Source: Gnetum montanum (lineage: Eukaryota > Streptophyta > Gnetopsida > Gnetales > Gnetaceae). Taken from it: 64,000 nucleotides of DNA. Below, in pieces: positions 22,078-34,313 of the stretch. The DNA is taken from positions 95,238 to 159,237 of the forward strand of contig MNCI01024031.1 in assembly GCA_015680685.1 (NCBI GenBank), in the 5' to 3' direction. The notes beneath the pieces are model-generated. The model was not told the DNA's origin, did no database searches, and saw nothing but the letters and a program-made list of their open reading frames with translations. Made by a program: the position numbers and the translations under genes. Within the stretch, counting starts at the first letter, position 1. Each line of letters begins with the position of its first letter.

Positions 22078-24315
22078 ATGTCTCACTCACATGGAAATGC
22101 TTATGAACCACATAGTGCAACTATTCATTGGAGAACTAACAAATTATACAATGAAAAATATTGGAGTGATCCATCTTATGAAGGGGTTTTTCATGACCAT
22201 GGACACCCTAACAACACTCGAAGACTACATTCACCTAAGGTAGACAATCTTAAAGGAGATGACATTAGTCCTAAACTAGAGGAGGACTCAAGGCCTAAGG
22301 CCTCCTCGGTACTTAGAAATGATAAACCAATGGACCATGAGAAGCATTATAGAAGCCATGGCTATCCTACCAATTCCTCCTTTTCATCTTCCCCCTTAAC
22401 TTCAACGTCTAGTTTTGATGAAGATGAATGTAGGAATAAAGATAAAGCTCCACGAAAGGGTCAAAATAAAAGTAAAAATCGAACCCACGAACACACTCAA
22501 GGTCATCAACATGAATACAAGTCCCATCATCACCATTGATCAAATAGAGATTTTAATCACCACTTGTCTGCTGATGATAATAAACCCCTATTAGTCCCTA
22601 AAAGCCTAATGCACATCATAGAGGCTATCAAGATATCTCATAGGCATTGCAAGAAAAGTCAACTACCTAAGCTCAACCTAAATAATATTCCAAAATTTGT
22701 AGGAGGCTATGATTCAGATCCACAACATCATTTATAGGCCTTCCATGATGCTTGTGTGCTCAACAATGTGGATACTAAATGGCAAAATCTTAAGCTCTTT
22801 TCTAGGACACTAATCGATAAAGCCAAAGTGTGGTATAGATCATTGGAACCAAATTCGATCAAACAATGGTCAACCATGCTAGAAATTTTTACTAAAAGAT
22901 ACCAAACTTATGTGTAAGTGTCCTCCTTGAGGAGACAAATCCAAAGATGAAAACAAGAACAACAAGAACCCTTGGACATGGCCTTAGATAAATACTATTC
23001 CTTACTAAATAAATGTCCAGGTCATAGGTTCTCCAAGAAAGAGCAAATACTCCACATTATAGATGGGCTTAACAATGAAACAAGGGTGAACCTTGAAAAG
23101 TATGCCCAAGGACAACTATATAAGCTCCAAGGCCACCAGATTAAAGAACTAATAGAGTGTCTGGCAAAAGAAGACAGAGAGTTATCTAAATGGGAGAATA
23201 CCAATGCATTTGAGTGGGACCTAACTCTAGAAACAACAAGGGTCTGAAGCCATAATGAAAAGGAGACAACCAATTCTGAAAGGGTGATACAATCCTAACC
23301 TTTACCAATATAAAAATTAATAGATGAAATTAAGGCAAAGCATAACAAGATGACCATATGGGTAAGTGAACAAAGTGTGAACTTAGAAGAAACTGTCAAG
23401 GAGAGGGTCATCCAAAATAAACTTGGCAATCAAAACAAACAGAGGATACAGAAATCAAAAATAGTTAAGGACACTATTAAGCAACTAGGAAGAATGGCTA
23501 ATGATAATGAGGCCAAAGGCTCAACTACAAATAATGAGAATGGATGTGATGTGCATTTATATGACCATCCAAAGGGTTGTTGCCCAGTCTTGTCCCATCT
23601 ATATGAGCATTGGGTAGGGAGGCTACACCCAAAATTCATACAAAGGTATTAATTTAAGCACATTCCTATTCCACAAGGTAATTATGGACAACCTCATGAT
23701 CCATTGTACTATCCTGAGGGGAGCTATTACTAGCCTCAACACTTTGCTCCACTACAGTGGCAAAACTCACAGGCATGGGGAAGGCCACCATATAGCTAGC
23801 CACATCCTCCCTATCTACCAAAACCAAACACCTACTACGTTCAACATCTTTTTTCTCCAACCAGTTCTAAATCCTCTACTTCTAATCACTGTTATCACTC
23901 TCCCAAGTACCATCAACCCATGTCTTCTCCTAGGTAATCACCACCTCATACTTCTCACACTTCTTCTCACCCTTAGTATTCTCATCCTTCACCTCCTTCT
24001 ACATCGTCATCAGATGCATCAGATGGTTCCACACCACCATGCCAACCAATGAATGTAACTTGCGATGTTGCTATTAATGAAAGTAGGTTTCCTCCACAAC
24101 ATGGAAATCGTCCCTTCTTTAGGCATGACCATAAGAAGAAGAATCATACTTCCAAACCTACTTCACCTTCTAAACCAAGCCAAGGAAAACCTGGTCCCAC
24201 ATCTTCCTTAGCCCCATCAACAACCCCTATCACCATACCCAGGCCTCCACCTCACACTCCAACATCCACACGATCTAGTAAATTCACCAATGTGAAGGGA
24301 CATACAGACCCATGA
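22078..24315 (+). pseudogene. gag of element C, one frame with stop codons only
   Basis: The ATG at 22078 begins a frame of about 745 codons that never shifts: open pieces 22078-22539, 22972-23247, 23350-23652 and 24049-24315 are all in the same phase. Domains in order: a His/Asp/Ser-rich N-terminus (DEDECR near 22425), a capsid core (KVWYRSLEPNSI near 22825; LDKYYSLLNKCPG near 22980), a coiled Lys/Glu-rich part, a knuckle-like NGCDVHLYDHPKGCC near 23543, and a Pro/Ser/Thr-rich tail. The knuckle has His where the second Cys of C-x2-C-x3-H-x4-C is expected. Interrupting stops are mostly of the CAA/CAG/CGA/TGG-derived type. Confidence 0.85.
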
Positions 24316-26580
24316 ATACTACCATCTAGTCAAAGGTGTCATAGTGGGTCAGATTTACCTCATAATGTACACACATTATCTAACATGCCCCACTATGCTT
24401 TCTATAATCAAGTGTATGATCAACAATTTCTCTATCCAGCCACCATACCACAAATAAACACCTAGTGGTGGGGGCATGATGGACCCTTAACGTTTCATAC
24501 ATGCATGAATCCTATTCACCCACTTATTAATCCTAGCTGCGACCAAATTTTTAGTCATGGGGGTTACCCCCCATTCTAATTTCTAGGATTCTTAAGTGTC
24601 TTTTGACATTTTTTTCTACAAATTTTTGGTTTTACAACTTTTTGTTTTCATATTCTTTGTTTTTCATTTTTCAAGTTATTGATCCTTTCTAAGTTTTTGT
24701 TTTACACCATCGTTAGTATATTTGATATTTATTACATACTCTTTTACTTTATTTTATATTTTATATTTTCTTGTGTTTGGTGTGTTTCTCTACTCTTTCT
24801 GCTAATAAGGTGTTAGGTACAATGGTAATGTGTTACTCGATGATGGAATGTTTCATTTGTAATTTGATTGTTGATGTCTAGTTTCTGACTTTGAATGTCA
24901 TTACTAATGACTGAGACATGGTTTCTTTTCATGTAACAAGCAATGAGTCCACATCATCCACCCATCCACATACTCTATGGTTTTTCTTGTTTTGGAAATG
25001 TGCAGTCCCTTCTTCATTAATGAAACTTTAATAAATTGGTGACTTGTGTAGTTTTCAGAATTGGGAAGGAATGAAAGGTTTGGACAAGGTGTGGCTTCAA
25101 AGGGATGCAATATTCATCATGCTTTTCTATTTTCCTATGTGCAAGAGTGTTCTCGTAAGCTTCTCACTATTCCGCATCATTTCACAATAGGAAGTCAAAT
25201 AAGTTCTTGCATGGTGTTGTCCTCATCCAAAAAAAATAAAAAAATAAAAAATAAAAAAAGAAAGAGATGAGGATTCAAAGCACACCCCTTGGACAAAATA
25301 AATATGAAAAATGCATGGGTCTTTGCATGGTATGGTTCCCATTAAAAAAACACATGGGAATTCAAAGCACACCCCTTAGACCAAATAAAAAGGGCTACAA
25401 GCACTAGTTATGGGACTCATCTTATTTCCTCTAACTAAGGCCCTTTCTCACTCCCTACTTTCTCTCCAATGTGGAATGGTGGTTGTTTTGTGGGAGCATT
25501 CTTGTGTCTCAGGGGATGGACTAGCCTTAGAATGTCAATGCGAAGTCATTGAAAGTGGTTGGTTTTGGTCTAGACTGAGGATGGATCCTACCAAGTCATT
25601 TAATCACAAACTCCACAAGGGACTTCATGTGACCATAATTATAAACTCCATTCCATTCTCTCTATTATCCATCTATGCTTTTCATGTGTCACCTCGTTGC
25701 CATTTTCATGTTTTAATTCAATGTTCTAGTTTGATGTGTCGGGTTCCTTAGTCAGTTACCTTTGGGTTTTTGTACTTAACTTTCCATAACCATTAATCAT
25801 CCATGGAGCCCACAGACTCCTTGGTTTGAAGTTATGCAAGGGCATAAAAGGCCTATGCCTACGTTGGGGAGGACCCACTTGCATATCTTTTGGTTTGGTT
25901 AAGTTAAGTTCTTTACCCTTAGACATTATTACAATCAAATTCTTTTTATTTACCCCATCAATGGCATCCAATTGTACACACCTTAACAACTGTTTGTAAT
26001 GAACTCCTTTTTATTATTGTGAATACCCTATTTCTAGTATTCCTTGTGTTAAGCTTTTTCTAAATTTTATGTATCACTTCTCTTACTTAATCCATTTGTC
26101 AGCCTTTCCACTAACAATATCAAGCAACCAATCTATCACAATCACAACTCAGCTAGATAAAATCACCAATGAGACAAGGTATTCAACCATTATCTATTAC
26201 ACTATATATACTAATCCTTGGTTTTGTTGTGATTGTAGTGGGAAGCATGAACTAGAAGCGGGACTATCTTCACCAAGGAGGATGCAACCATATCGCTCGT
26301 GAGAGATTATTCATGATCACTGGATCTCTTCTACCTCTCCTTCATTCTTCTATTGCCAAGAGAGGTTGGATGTCCTTTGGATCTGTTGGTGTTCTTTCCT
26401 GTTGTCATGAACACCTAATTTTGTACACAATTATAATTTTGTATGCTTAGGAACTTTTGTAATTATTTGTTTCCTCTATGTCATTCTGCATGTCAGTCAA
26501 ACATTCCATATCTCCTAATATATTTTTGTAAGGAAATTATTCCTCCTCTTCTGTACTCGAGGATGAGTTTTCATTCAATT
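24316..26580 (+). other. Non-coding 3' internal region of element C
   Basis: No domain was recognised in any frame. It contains a T-rich stretch, an A-rich tract (25228-25267), and a local duplication in which a segment with ATTCAAAGCACACCCCTT occurs at 25271 and again at 25360. Frames such as 25410-25751 show no family features. The region is shared with A and, inverted, with D (50.4-52.3 kb), so it is a stable part of the family. Confidence 0.65.
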
Positions 26581-26589
26581 GTGGGGGTA
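26581..26589 (+). promoter_or_regulatory. Polypurine tract of element C
   Basis: GTGGGGGTA immediately precedes the 3' LTR. The same purine run, inverted, flanks the LTR at 50422. Confidence 0.75.
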
Positions 26590-27440
26590 TGATGAATCGT
26601 GTTTTTCATAAGCTTCAATATCAGAGTGGTCGTGATATCAGGTACATAATATCGTGGCCCAAGATGCGATATTGGACATGTGATATTGTGAAGTACTCCC
26701 GGGCCTATAAATATAGCCCTTGGGCACATGATTCAGTGGTAGTTTTGGAGGTCAAGTAGTGAAATTCTTGCAATTTGTTCATTTGAGAGTTAGAATATTT
26801 TCCAAGTGCCTGCAATAGGAGGTTTAAGTGTGATCAGATCTTTATTCAAGCATTGATGTACCTGAACACACCATTGTGTTGGAAATAAAGATGAGCTCTT
26901 TGACTCATCCTTACAACACTTGAGAGTTTCTTTCTTTATGCATTTATATCTCATGATTTCATGTAGTTCACATTTAATGTTATTCATTCATTATTAGTTT
27001 TGATTAATTAAGCAATTAATTAAAATACACAAGCATGACCCCTTCGAACATACATGTGACACTTGATAGCTTAGAAACTATTAACATTTGACAACCTAGT
27101 AGTGTTTACATGAAGTTTAGGATGTATCTAGAAAGTGGGGACGACTACTTATGTTAGGTTAGATTAGACAATAGTTCACTTAGCAATTAATTACTTTCAC
27201 TTTCATTATTGTTTTAGGCAATCAAATTAACAAAACATAAAACGATAAAAATTTTACATCTCACTCTAGACTAAACCATACATGACAAAGCTACTACTAG
27301 TCTAGGTGGGAAGAAAGTGAACTAAAATCAACATATAATTGTCTAGGTGCCACAACTAGTCCATTTGTAGAGTTCGACCAGATTGCGTGTACATGCTTGT
27401 ATTCATATGGTTGAGCGTAGGGGTACCTTGCCACTCATCA
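26590..27440 (+). mobile_element. 3' LTR of element C
   Basis: Same ends and TATA position as the 5' LTR (TATAAATA at 26704-26711). Visible differences from the 5' copy are mainly single-base transitions plus small deletions (851 against 866 bases). Confidence 0.9.
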
Positions 27441-27445
27441 ACTAG
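27441..27445. repeat. Target-site duplication of element C, right copy
   Basis: ACTAG, identical to 21082-21086. Confidence 0.9.
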
Positions 27446-28640
27446 GGATTTCTAGAATCATTAGCAAGGTTTTTCCCTTTTGGTTGTTTTATAATTCTTG
27501 TGTGATATCTCCATATAAGGCTTGGAATTGAGGGGAAGACTTCTCAGAATGTTGTTTGGTGTTATGTAACCTACAATATTTGCTAAGAGCTACTTCTCCT
27601 AAGTTTCCACTTGCCTCATTATGTTGATTTCTTGTTTTAACATTGTTGCATTTTAGTTCAATCACTTCATTAAAAAGCTTTTGTAAGGTAGTCAAGACTT
27701 GGTTCATTGGAGGTTGACTCTCAACTTTAGGTAAGTTGAAGGCTTGTGTTGTCTCAAGGTTAGAGATAGAGGGTATGGAGGGAGGATTGATAATAGATTG
27801 AATTAAGGCCTTTGATTGATCATCATTTAGGCTAAGGTTTTGAGGAAATAAAGAAGAGGAAGCATTTGGACTTTGAATATATGGTAGAGAGTTGAGGATT
27901 GGAGGATTTGATTAAAAAGGATTCAAGACTATGGGGGTTTAGGAATCTAAGCCAAGAGTTCCAAATTGGTATTGTAAAGAGTTTGTGAGAGGGATTTGTT
28001 CAAGTTCAACTACTTTGGACATGGCTCCTTGCAAGTTGCTACTATTAGGATCAGATTTGATTGCATATGTGAAGAAAGGATCTATGGTCGAGAGGAAAAA
28101 TTTTAAGATTCCTTCTATTTGTGGTTGCATCTTGCTAGGAACATACGACAATTGTTGGAGGAACCTTAAATTGTAATTTCTAATTGTTTCTTCACTAATC
28201 TCTCAAAGGCTAGTAAAGTTACTAGAAGCTATAGCGAGGCTAGTAAACTTATCAAATTGAGAGAGGAAGCATGATTTGAAGTCATTCTAGGTTGAGATTG
28301 ATGAATTAGGAAGGGTTAGAAACCATTAAGTTATCGTGCCTCAAAAGGTGGTGACAAAAGACCTACAAGCCACATCATGTTGAACTATGTTGTGGATGCC
28401 TAGTAATGTCTCAAAATTCTGAAAATGTTGATGAGTGTCATTGAAAGAGGGATCAAAAGAAAGGGAAGTCTGTTGAAGAGGTTTTGGAATTGGGTTGAAG
28501 TTTTGAAAGTTAAAAGGATTGTTGACCAAAGGTTAGGCAGTAAGATTTTCCATGTTTGAAAAATGTAAGGACTTAAATCTAGATCTTGTAGGGATATGAC
28601 TTGGAAAGTGACTAGCTAAGAAGTTTTATCTTGTTGCTTT
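27446..28640 (-). pseudogene. gag of element B, decayed
   Basis: Minus-strand pieces at 28529-28341 (NPFNFQNFNPIPKPLQQTSL; HDVACRSFVTTF), 28330-28155 (WFLTLPNSSISTWNDFKSCF; ETIRNYNLRF) and 28151-27939, then a C-terminal piece at 27707-27489 with SKYCRLHNTKQHSE. The first two match the LTR-retrotransposon gag core. YCRLHN resembles the start of the WCxFH zinc motif common in gypsy gag. The N-terminus resembles the gag at 1-623. Many stops; not functional. Confidence 0.75.
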
Positions 28641-28816
28641 CCTAGTTCGAGGCCTAAAAGTTTCACTAGGTCCAACGATAAACTAAGTTAACAACAAAGG
28701 CAATTTGTTAAATTTTTTTTTTTGGATTTTTTTTATTAGAGTAGCAAAGAAAGAAAAGAAAGGAAATTAAAACTAATGACAAGATAATAAAGGAATGAAA
28801 GCTTGTTAAGGGAAAC

Positions 28817-28843
28817 CATAATGGTGGCACTCCTTCTAGTGCT
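28817..28843 (-). promoter_or_regulatory. Decayed primer-binding site of element B
   Basis: The minus strand reads TAGCACTAGAAGGAGTGCC, close to TGGCGCTAGAAGGAGGGC at 716-737, and lies beside the LTR edge at 28854. Confidence 0.55.
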
Positions 28844-28853
28844 AGGATGGGTG

Positions 28854-29640
28854 TGTTGATGCGAAAATTTGAGCTAAGAGGCAAACTAATGCACAACACC
28901 CCTAAAGGAGCATGATTTTGCAAGGTTGTTACCTAGGGCACCTTACTTATGGGCACGATTAGCCCATGAATAGTCTCAAGTGGAAGAGAAAATGTAACTA
29001 ATAATTTTAACAAACTTAAAATATAAAAGTAGAGCAAAAATATTAAAGATGAAATATATTTATTAAATTAAAGCAATAAAAGTTAATACTTCATCACATA
29101 ATCCCAACATGGATGAACATAAATAAAACATCAAAAGAGACAAAGGGGGGGATGTGGACTTAGTGGACTATTCATTAATCCATCTGCTTTGATGATTTTT
29201 CAGAAGGCGAGTTCTGGATCTCCTCCCCAAGGTACTCATGATAAGATTGGATGGCGTGAGTTGGTTGCTTAGACCAACTTTCAAGCTCTCGTAGGTAGAC
29301 AATCTTTACCTCTTTGCTAGTCGGGACGCTGCCACAACCTTTCTCCTAGTCCTTCTCATGGTTGAACTTAAGGAAAAGCCTTTCAAGCCTCCTACACAGT
29401 TTAACCTCAATGATTTCTTGCTTTAACTAATTTGAGGGAGCAATTGGAGTAGGGCTAAGGCTATGGTGAGACAAAGGGGTGTAAGAAGGGAAGAAAGGGA
29501 AGATGGTATTAGAGAAGAGATAGGAGGAAAAAAGGAAAAAGAAGCCTTTTGCTAATTACTAGCCTCCTACTAGTTGCTCCATGATACTTTTCTTATTGCC
29601 TAAGAAGGATAAGGCTTTAAGGCCCCATTCATGGACAATA
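28854..29640 (-). mobile_element. 5' LTR of element B (right end approximate)
   Basis: The left end is TGTTGATGCG. Block matches to 16200-16590 run through 29260-29640. The sequence beyond about 29640 no longer matches the other copy. Confidence 0.6.
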
Positions 29641-31656
29641 TTGACGCTTGCAAAAATTGCAATGAAAACGTCCAAAATATCTCACAAATTGTATCTGCAA
29701 CAAGTTTATCCATAATTTGTAGTGTTTCTAAAGTGTTTTGGAAAATTTTCACGTGAACGTAACTGGATCTATTAGCTTAAGAATGCATAACAAATGTTTA
29801 ACATTTCAAAATTGAAAAATTAGAATGTATGATTTAACCTTATCACAATAACTATAAAGTATAACAAATAATCTATGAATGTTAAGGTTATTTTTTATGG
29901 TAGCATATTTTAATTTTCTTATTTTACAAAAAAAAAAGTATGCAACTAGCAATTTATTTTAAGACAATATTTTCTATATTATGTCATTATATATAAATTT
30001 CTATTAACTTAGAAAACTAGTAGAAATTATATTTAGATATTTCATTTTCTGGTAGAAATTATATTTAGATATTTCACGTTCTACATGTGACTGGGCTGGC
30101 TCTCAAGAAACAGCCTTCATTCGCAAACCAGTTTGGGTACATGCTCCGGCCTCTGCCATCTCAAGTTCTCGAAGTATATGAAACATAATCTAATCTAAAT
30201 AAAACTATTACTCATCATGTATTTGGGTTGTGTCCGTGTATCATTCCCAAAAATCCATTCTATCCCAAAATATGTTTCCAGACTTGTCATGTTTCCAGAC
30301 TTGTCCCTGCATCCCTCCCCTGAGAAACCTGTAAAACACTGGTTTTTACCAAAAGCTATTGTTTAAAGAAGGTTGGCTGTGAATGCCAATCAGAAGTAAA
30401 ATAGCTTTAATACCTTAAAAAGAGTCCCATTGTTCGGCTTTTGTTTAACTATTTTCATTATCTTTTTTTAAACACAAGGCAATGACGGCGGCACCCATGA
30501 GAACTCCTTTTTTGGTTTCGTCTCGCGCACCCCTCACCCACGTTCGGTAGTCAAAGTTAAGGTTCCACGAGTACGTACCATGCTAATTACATCATATTCT
30601 CATCCATACGACTCGTTGTTTTTATTTTTCTTTTCCAATCCAAATCCTTTTTGGCAAAATGCTGCCAATTTTGTTTTCATTGCAGGCCTTAAAAGTAACG
30701 TGAAAATTTTATGTTATGCATCCTCCAATCTTTAATAGTTAGAGCAGGAAACATTTGAAACTATATATGCATTTCCGTTTTCTGAATCGCAAACTACTAA
30801 TTACGAATAATTTACAGTTTGAGAAGGGCTGTCATCTTATGCCTTTGTCTGTTATCTTATGCCTTTGTCGTGGTATTCCAGTGTCTCAATTCCAAATTTT
30901 CTCAAATTCAAAACCAAAACAAACATTTCACATTTTCATATTTCTAAATCTAAATATTTGCAATATTATTATCCTTTTTTTCCATGTATTGTACATAGAG
31001 AAACATGGATGAAGCATATTGTACATAAACATGGATGAAGCATTTTGAATTCTGAATTAGATGCTTCTCAAATCATTGCAATTTCAAGTTTTCACATAGA
31101 ACATGATTGTAATATGTTTTTTATCTAGTAATAGTTGACATCTTTCTATGTTTATTTTATAAAATATATTCATCTATGTTTCAGAAAATATGTTAATTTA
31201 TTCTAGTACATAGTTTTTGATATTTGAAGACAAATATTAATTCCTATAATTGTCTTTCCAAGAGATAATTATTATGAGCAGCACAAAAAAAGATTTCAAC
31301 CTAATAAGTAATATCATTATTTTTGTAACAAATGTTTATCATGTTGCAATTATGGGCTTTGTGGACTTGTCCTCCAAACATATAGACAACATTAACAATG
31401 ATAACTAGTTTTGATAAAGAATTCTATGCCTAAGATTGATGACTTCCAATGAACCTGATTTGACCTACAAATTATTTAATTTTCATTAAGTTTAAGTTGC
31501 ATTTTTGTAGTCTCTTTGTTTTACGTGAAGAGAACCAAGTTGTAGCTTTGATGATGAGGAAATGACAATGAAAAAGTCCGGTCCATCTTTCACAAAATAT
31601 TTTAGAAACAAATATGAAACACATACAACATTACAAGATATTACAAATATAGAAAT
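29641..31656. other. Intergenic spacer, no gene seen
   Basis: AT-rich sequence without recognisable coding regions. A 24-base segment around 30050-30075 repeats one at 30022-30047 (AGAAATTATATTTAGATATTTCA). The patch 30480-30560 is richer in G and C, with no gene features. Confidence 0.5.
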
Positions 31657-31859
31657 TCCTAAAAATGGTTTAATATAATAATGAGGTGTTAACATAGCGG
31701 TAAGACACTAGATTTGGAAGCTCTATGTCATTGGTTAAATTCTGGTGGACAATGTTGAGCTATATAAAGTTTTAATTGAACTATATATCTTGGGGTGTAC
31801 CTATGTTTCACTTATTTCAAGTTCCAACACTCCTAAAAATGGTTTAATACAATTAATGA
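31657..31859 (+). mobile_element. tRNA-derived SINE with 28-base target duplications
   Basis: The body 31685-31830 is about 146 bases. It opens GGTGTTAACATAGCGGTAAG, an RNA polymerase III A-box-like sequence, and has TTGGTTAAATTCTGGT at 31731-31746 as a B-box-like sequence. The flanks 31657-31684 and 31831-31859 are direct repeats beginning TCCTAAAAATGGTTTAATA with two differences. The same body occurs at 46830 and, as a fragment, at about 40345-40430. Confidence 0.7.
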
Positions 31860-33318
31860 ATGAGTATGAGGTTCTATATTTTATTTAAAATTTTCATAGT
31901 GACTTTGCATAGGAGGGTTTCAATGACAAAAGTCAAAGACAAAGCAATGGTTATCTCAAATAGGATCATGGGTGAGATAAGAGAAACTGACTAAGATGTT
32001 ATGGCAATGAAATTCATCCCTAGCAAAAAAAACAAGTAGAGCAACCCTCTACATCTATCCCATTATACAAGTCCCTTTGCAAGTTCTTAAAAACTTCAAT
32101 TTGATGTTTGCATTATGTGCTTGTTTTCTCAAAATAGAGTTATACGCTTAAGATATTGCTTTTGATAAGGCCTTTAAGATACATTAAAGTTGCTCATAAA
32201 GTAGGACATTTATTAAAGTTAGAGAGTAAGCTTTGAAGCAATATACATTTATAGAATGTGAAAAAGATATATATGAACAAGAAGGAAAATCTCATTTCTT
32301 AAAGTGGAAACATCACATTTTTATGCAAATATAACATCTAAAACGACATTGGGTAAATTTCATGAGATAAATATTAACTAATGCTTACTAAAGTTTAGTG
32401 AAGGATTCAAGTATATGTGTACAAACAAGTGAACTATAATAGAATACAAATAGAGACTTATATAGTTTTTTAAAGACATCTGCCTTAAATAAAATGAGCA
32501 CCAACATACTTTTTCATGCTTTCTTGAAATGCTTAGCAAGCGCAAGGGGATATGCCCTAGCCAATTGACTAGTTATGCTTGAATACTTATTGAATTCATG
32601 GCATATGTTAGGAACAAGAAGCATACTAGTAAAACCATAGTGCAAATGGCATCCACAATGTAGAAATGTATAAAATAGCTTTATCGAGCTGTCTATTTCT
32701 AGTGCAACCTATAAAAATCAAATTCATCATCTTCAAATAATAAGCCTCACAATTACTGCATATAACTATACGTAAAGACCTTCAACAAGTCTTTGTCTAC
32801 AAAAATTTAACATGTCAAAACTACTAGTGAACAAGCATCAAATAACATGTAATTTAGAAAAACATTAAAACCTAAAACTCTTTTTTTTTTTCAAAATTTG
32901 CTTTGGGAGGACGTCTATGCAAATTCCCACTATTTCTTTGCAAGACTACAATGATGTCAACAACATGAAATTGGGCTTCATTGACTATGAATATTATGTA
33001 TATTTTAAACTTAAAATCTGAATCTTTAATTGTTATGACATTTTACAAAAGAATTAATGAGCTCAAAAAAAGTTTCAAAAACTAATCATCATGCCCTTTG
33101 CACATGGAGAGTTCACATGCTCTCAACGACTAAATGAGATTGCACCATAAATTTACCATACAAAAATTAAGATTTCACCCAATAGCTCATGCTTATGAGT
33201 TTATTGATCACTGTGGATGTTGAGCTCTTTACTTTGTTGAAAATAATAAATTTTCTTTGACTTTGTTGAAAAAAAAAAATTTTGTGGTTTGAAAATATCC
33301 AAGTCACAGCAGGTTAAT
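31860..33318. other. Intergenic spacer, no gene seen
   Basis: AT-rich, stop-rich on both strands; nothing supportable. Confidence 0.5.
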
Positions 33319-33729
33319 TAGATAATAAAGCTCATTCATTTCCAACTCAAATCTCAAGCATCAAAGTTCAAAATCTTTGTAGCCTTGGGAAAGACCCATG
33401 TGCTCAAGAAACCCTCTTCATCAAAAATCTTTGCATAGAAGCTTCCCTTCTTACATTTAAGTGGAGTTACCATAGAGGAGTCTCTTTGCCTTTTATCGAG
33501 CACTATCTACCTCCTCCAAATTGTTGCCACTAATAGGCTAGCTGGTTGGCAAACGGTTATTTATGAGGATGTTTCCTAGAGTTTTATCTAGTATAAGTTT
33601 TCATATTTTTGTCTCAGTATTAATGTGGTTTATGTATTTGATACTCTCTAACTGTACTATTGATAAAACTTCGGTGCCCACCAACACCCCACCAAAAAAA
33701 AAAAAAAAAAACTAGATAATAAAGCTCAT
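33319..33729 (+). mobile_element. Poly(A)-tailed retroposon (LINE 3' end or retrocopy) with 17-base target duplications
   Basis: TAGATAATAAAGCTCAT occurs exactly at 33319-33335 and 33713-33729. The insert between them (377 bases) ends in a run of about 18 A. Its 3' part has CTTCGGTGCCCACCAACACC before the tail. The intact duplication and tail point to insertion by target-primed reverse transcription and a fairly recent date. No complete coding region; it is 5'-truncated. It could be a LINE end or a truncated cDNA copy of a host gene. Confidence 0.75.
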
Positions 33730-34300
33730 GTAAATTCTTATACTAAGATCTAAGTTTGATGTGACTACTGCATCAAAGTTCATAAGGAGAGAACTCAGCT
33801 CAGATGAACTGAACATGTACAGCAGGCATCAGTAATGTGATATGCTGAAACATTTAGTCGTTTAAAAATCCAACCAGGCCACGATCATTTGCAGTCTTCC
33901 TAAGGACAAAGCAAAGAAAAAGAAAAAAAAAATGAACGGCTTTAATTTAACAATAACCTCCTTACTGTATTAGAGGATATCCTGAGCAGAAGGAATATTC
34001 TCAGTAAGTCGACAACAACCTTACGTTACAGGATTAGAGGAAACCCTCATCCGAAGGAATATTCTCAGTACCCAGTAAGCAAAACTTACACTTGCAACAT
34101 TATGTATGCAAACTGCAAAGAACGGAATCATGACCTCTGCATTCTACAAGTGAGCCCTCGACCATGTGACTATAGCATTTCCAACAGCAGTTTCGGTATT
34201 TGGTTGAAATTAGGCAAAAAAAAGACGTTTACAGGAGTTGTAGAAAGTTGCCATGATCATGATCTTAATTCTGTAATTGAAGGCGTAGAAAAGGTTGTCT
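33730..34300. other. Upstream region of the phosphatase gene
   Basis: No coding region. Two alignable segments (33960-34010 and 34022-34070, both with GAAGGAATATTCTCAGTA) form an imperfect direct repeat about 62 bases apart. Confidence 0.5.
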
Positions 34301-34313
34301 CTATTTCTTCATG

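Larger units (their letters stand above)
21087..27440 (+). mobile_element. Element C: complete gag-only LTR retrotransposon inserted in element B
   Basis: 6354 bases with LTRs of 866 and 851 bases, both beginning TGATGAATC and ending CTCATCA, so six-base ends are perfectly inverted. Flanked by ACTAG duplications. The internal part of 4637 bases holds a tRNA-Asp primer site, one gag frame, about 2.1 kb without recognisable coding sequence and a polypurine tract. No protease, RT, RNase H or integrase was found on either strand. This is the structure called TR-GAG in the literature, and it must have depended on enzymes from another element. It is the youngest element in this region because it interrupts B. 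Confidence 0.9.
16140..29640 (-). mobile_element. Element B: minus-strand Ty3/gypsy element, interrupted by element C
   Basis: The left (3') LTR is at about 16140-16590 and the right (5') LTR at 28854 to about 29640. They share a long alignable block, including GGGACGCT, CAAGCCTCCTACA, AGTAGGGCTA and GTTGCTCCATGA. Between them the minus strand reads gag, protease, archaeal-type RNase H, RT, RNase H, integrase. Removing element C (21087-27440) and one ACTAG joins the two halves, showing the nesting order. Confidence 0.75.
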
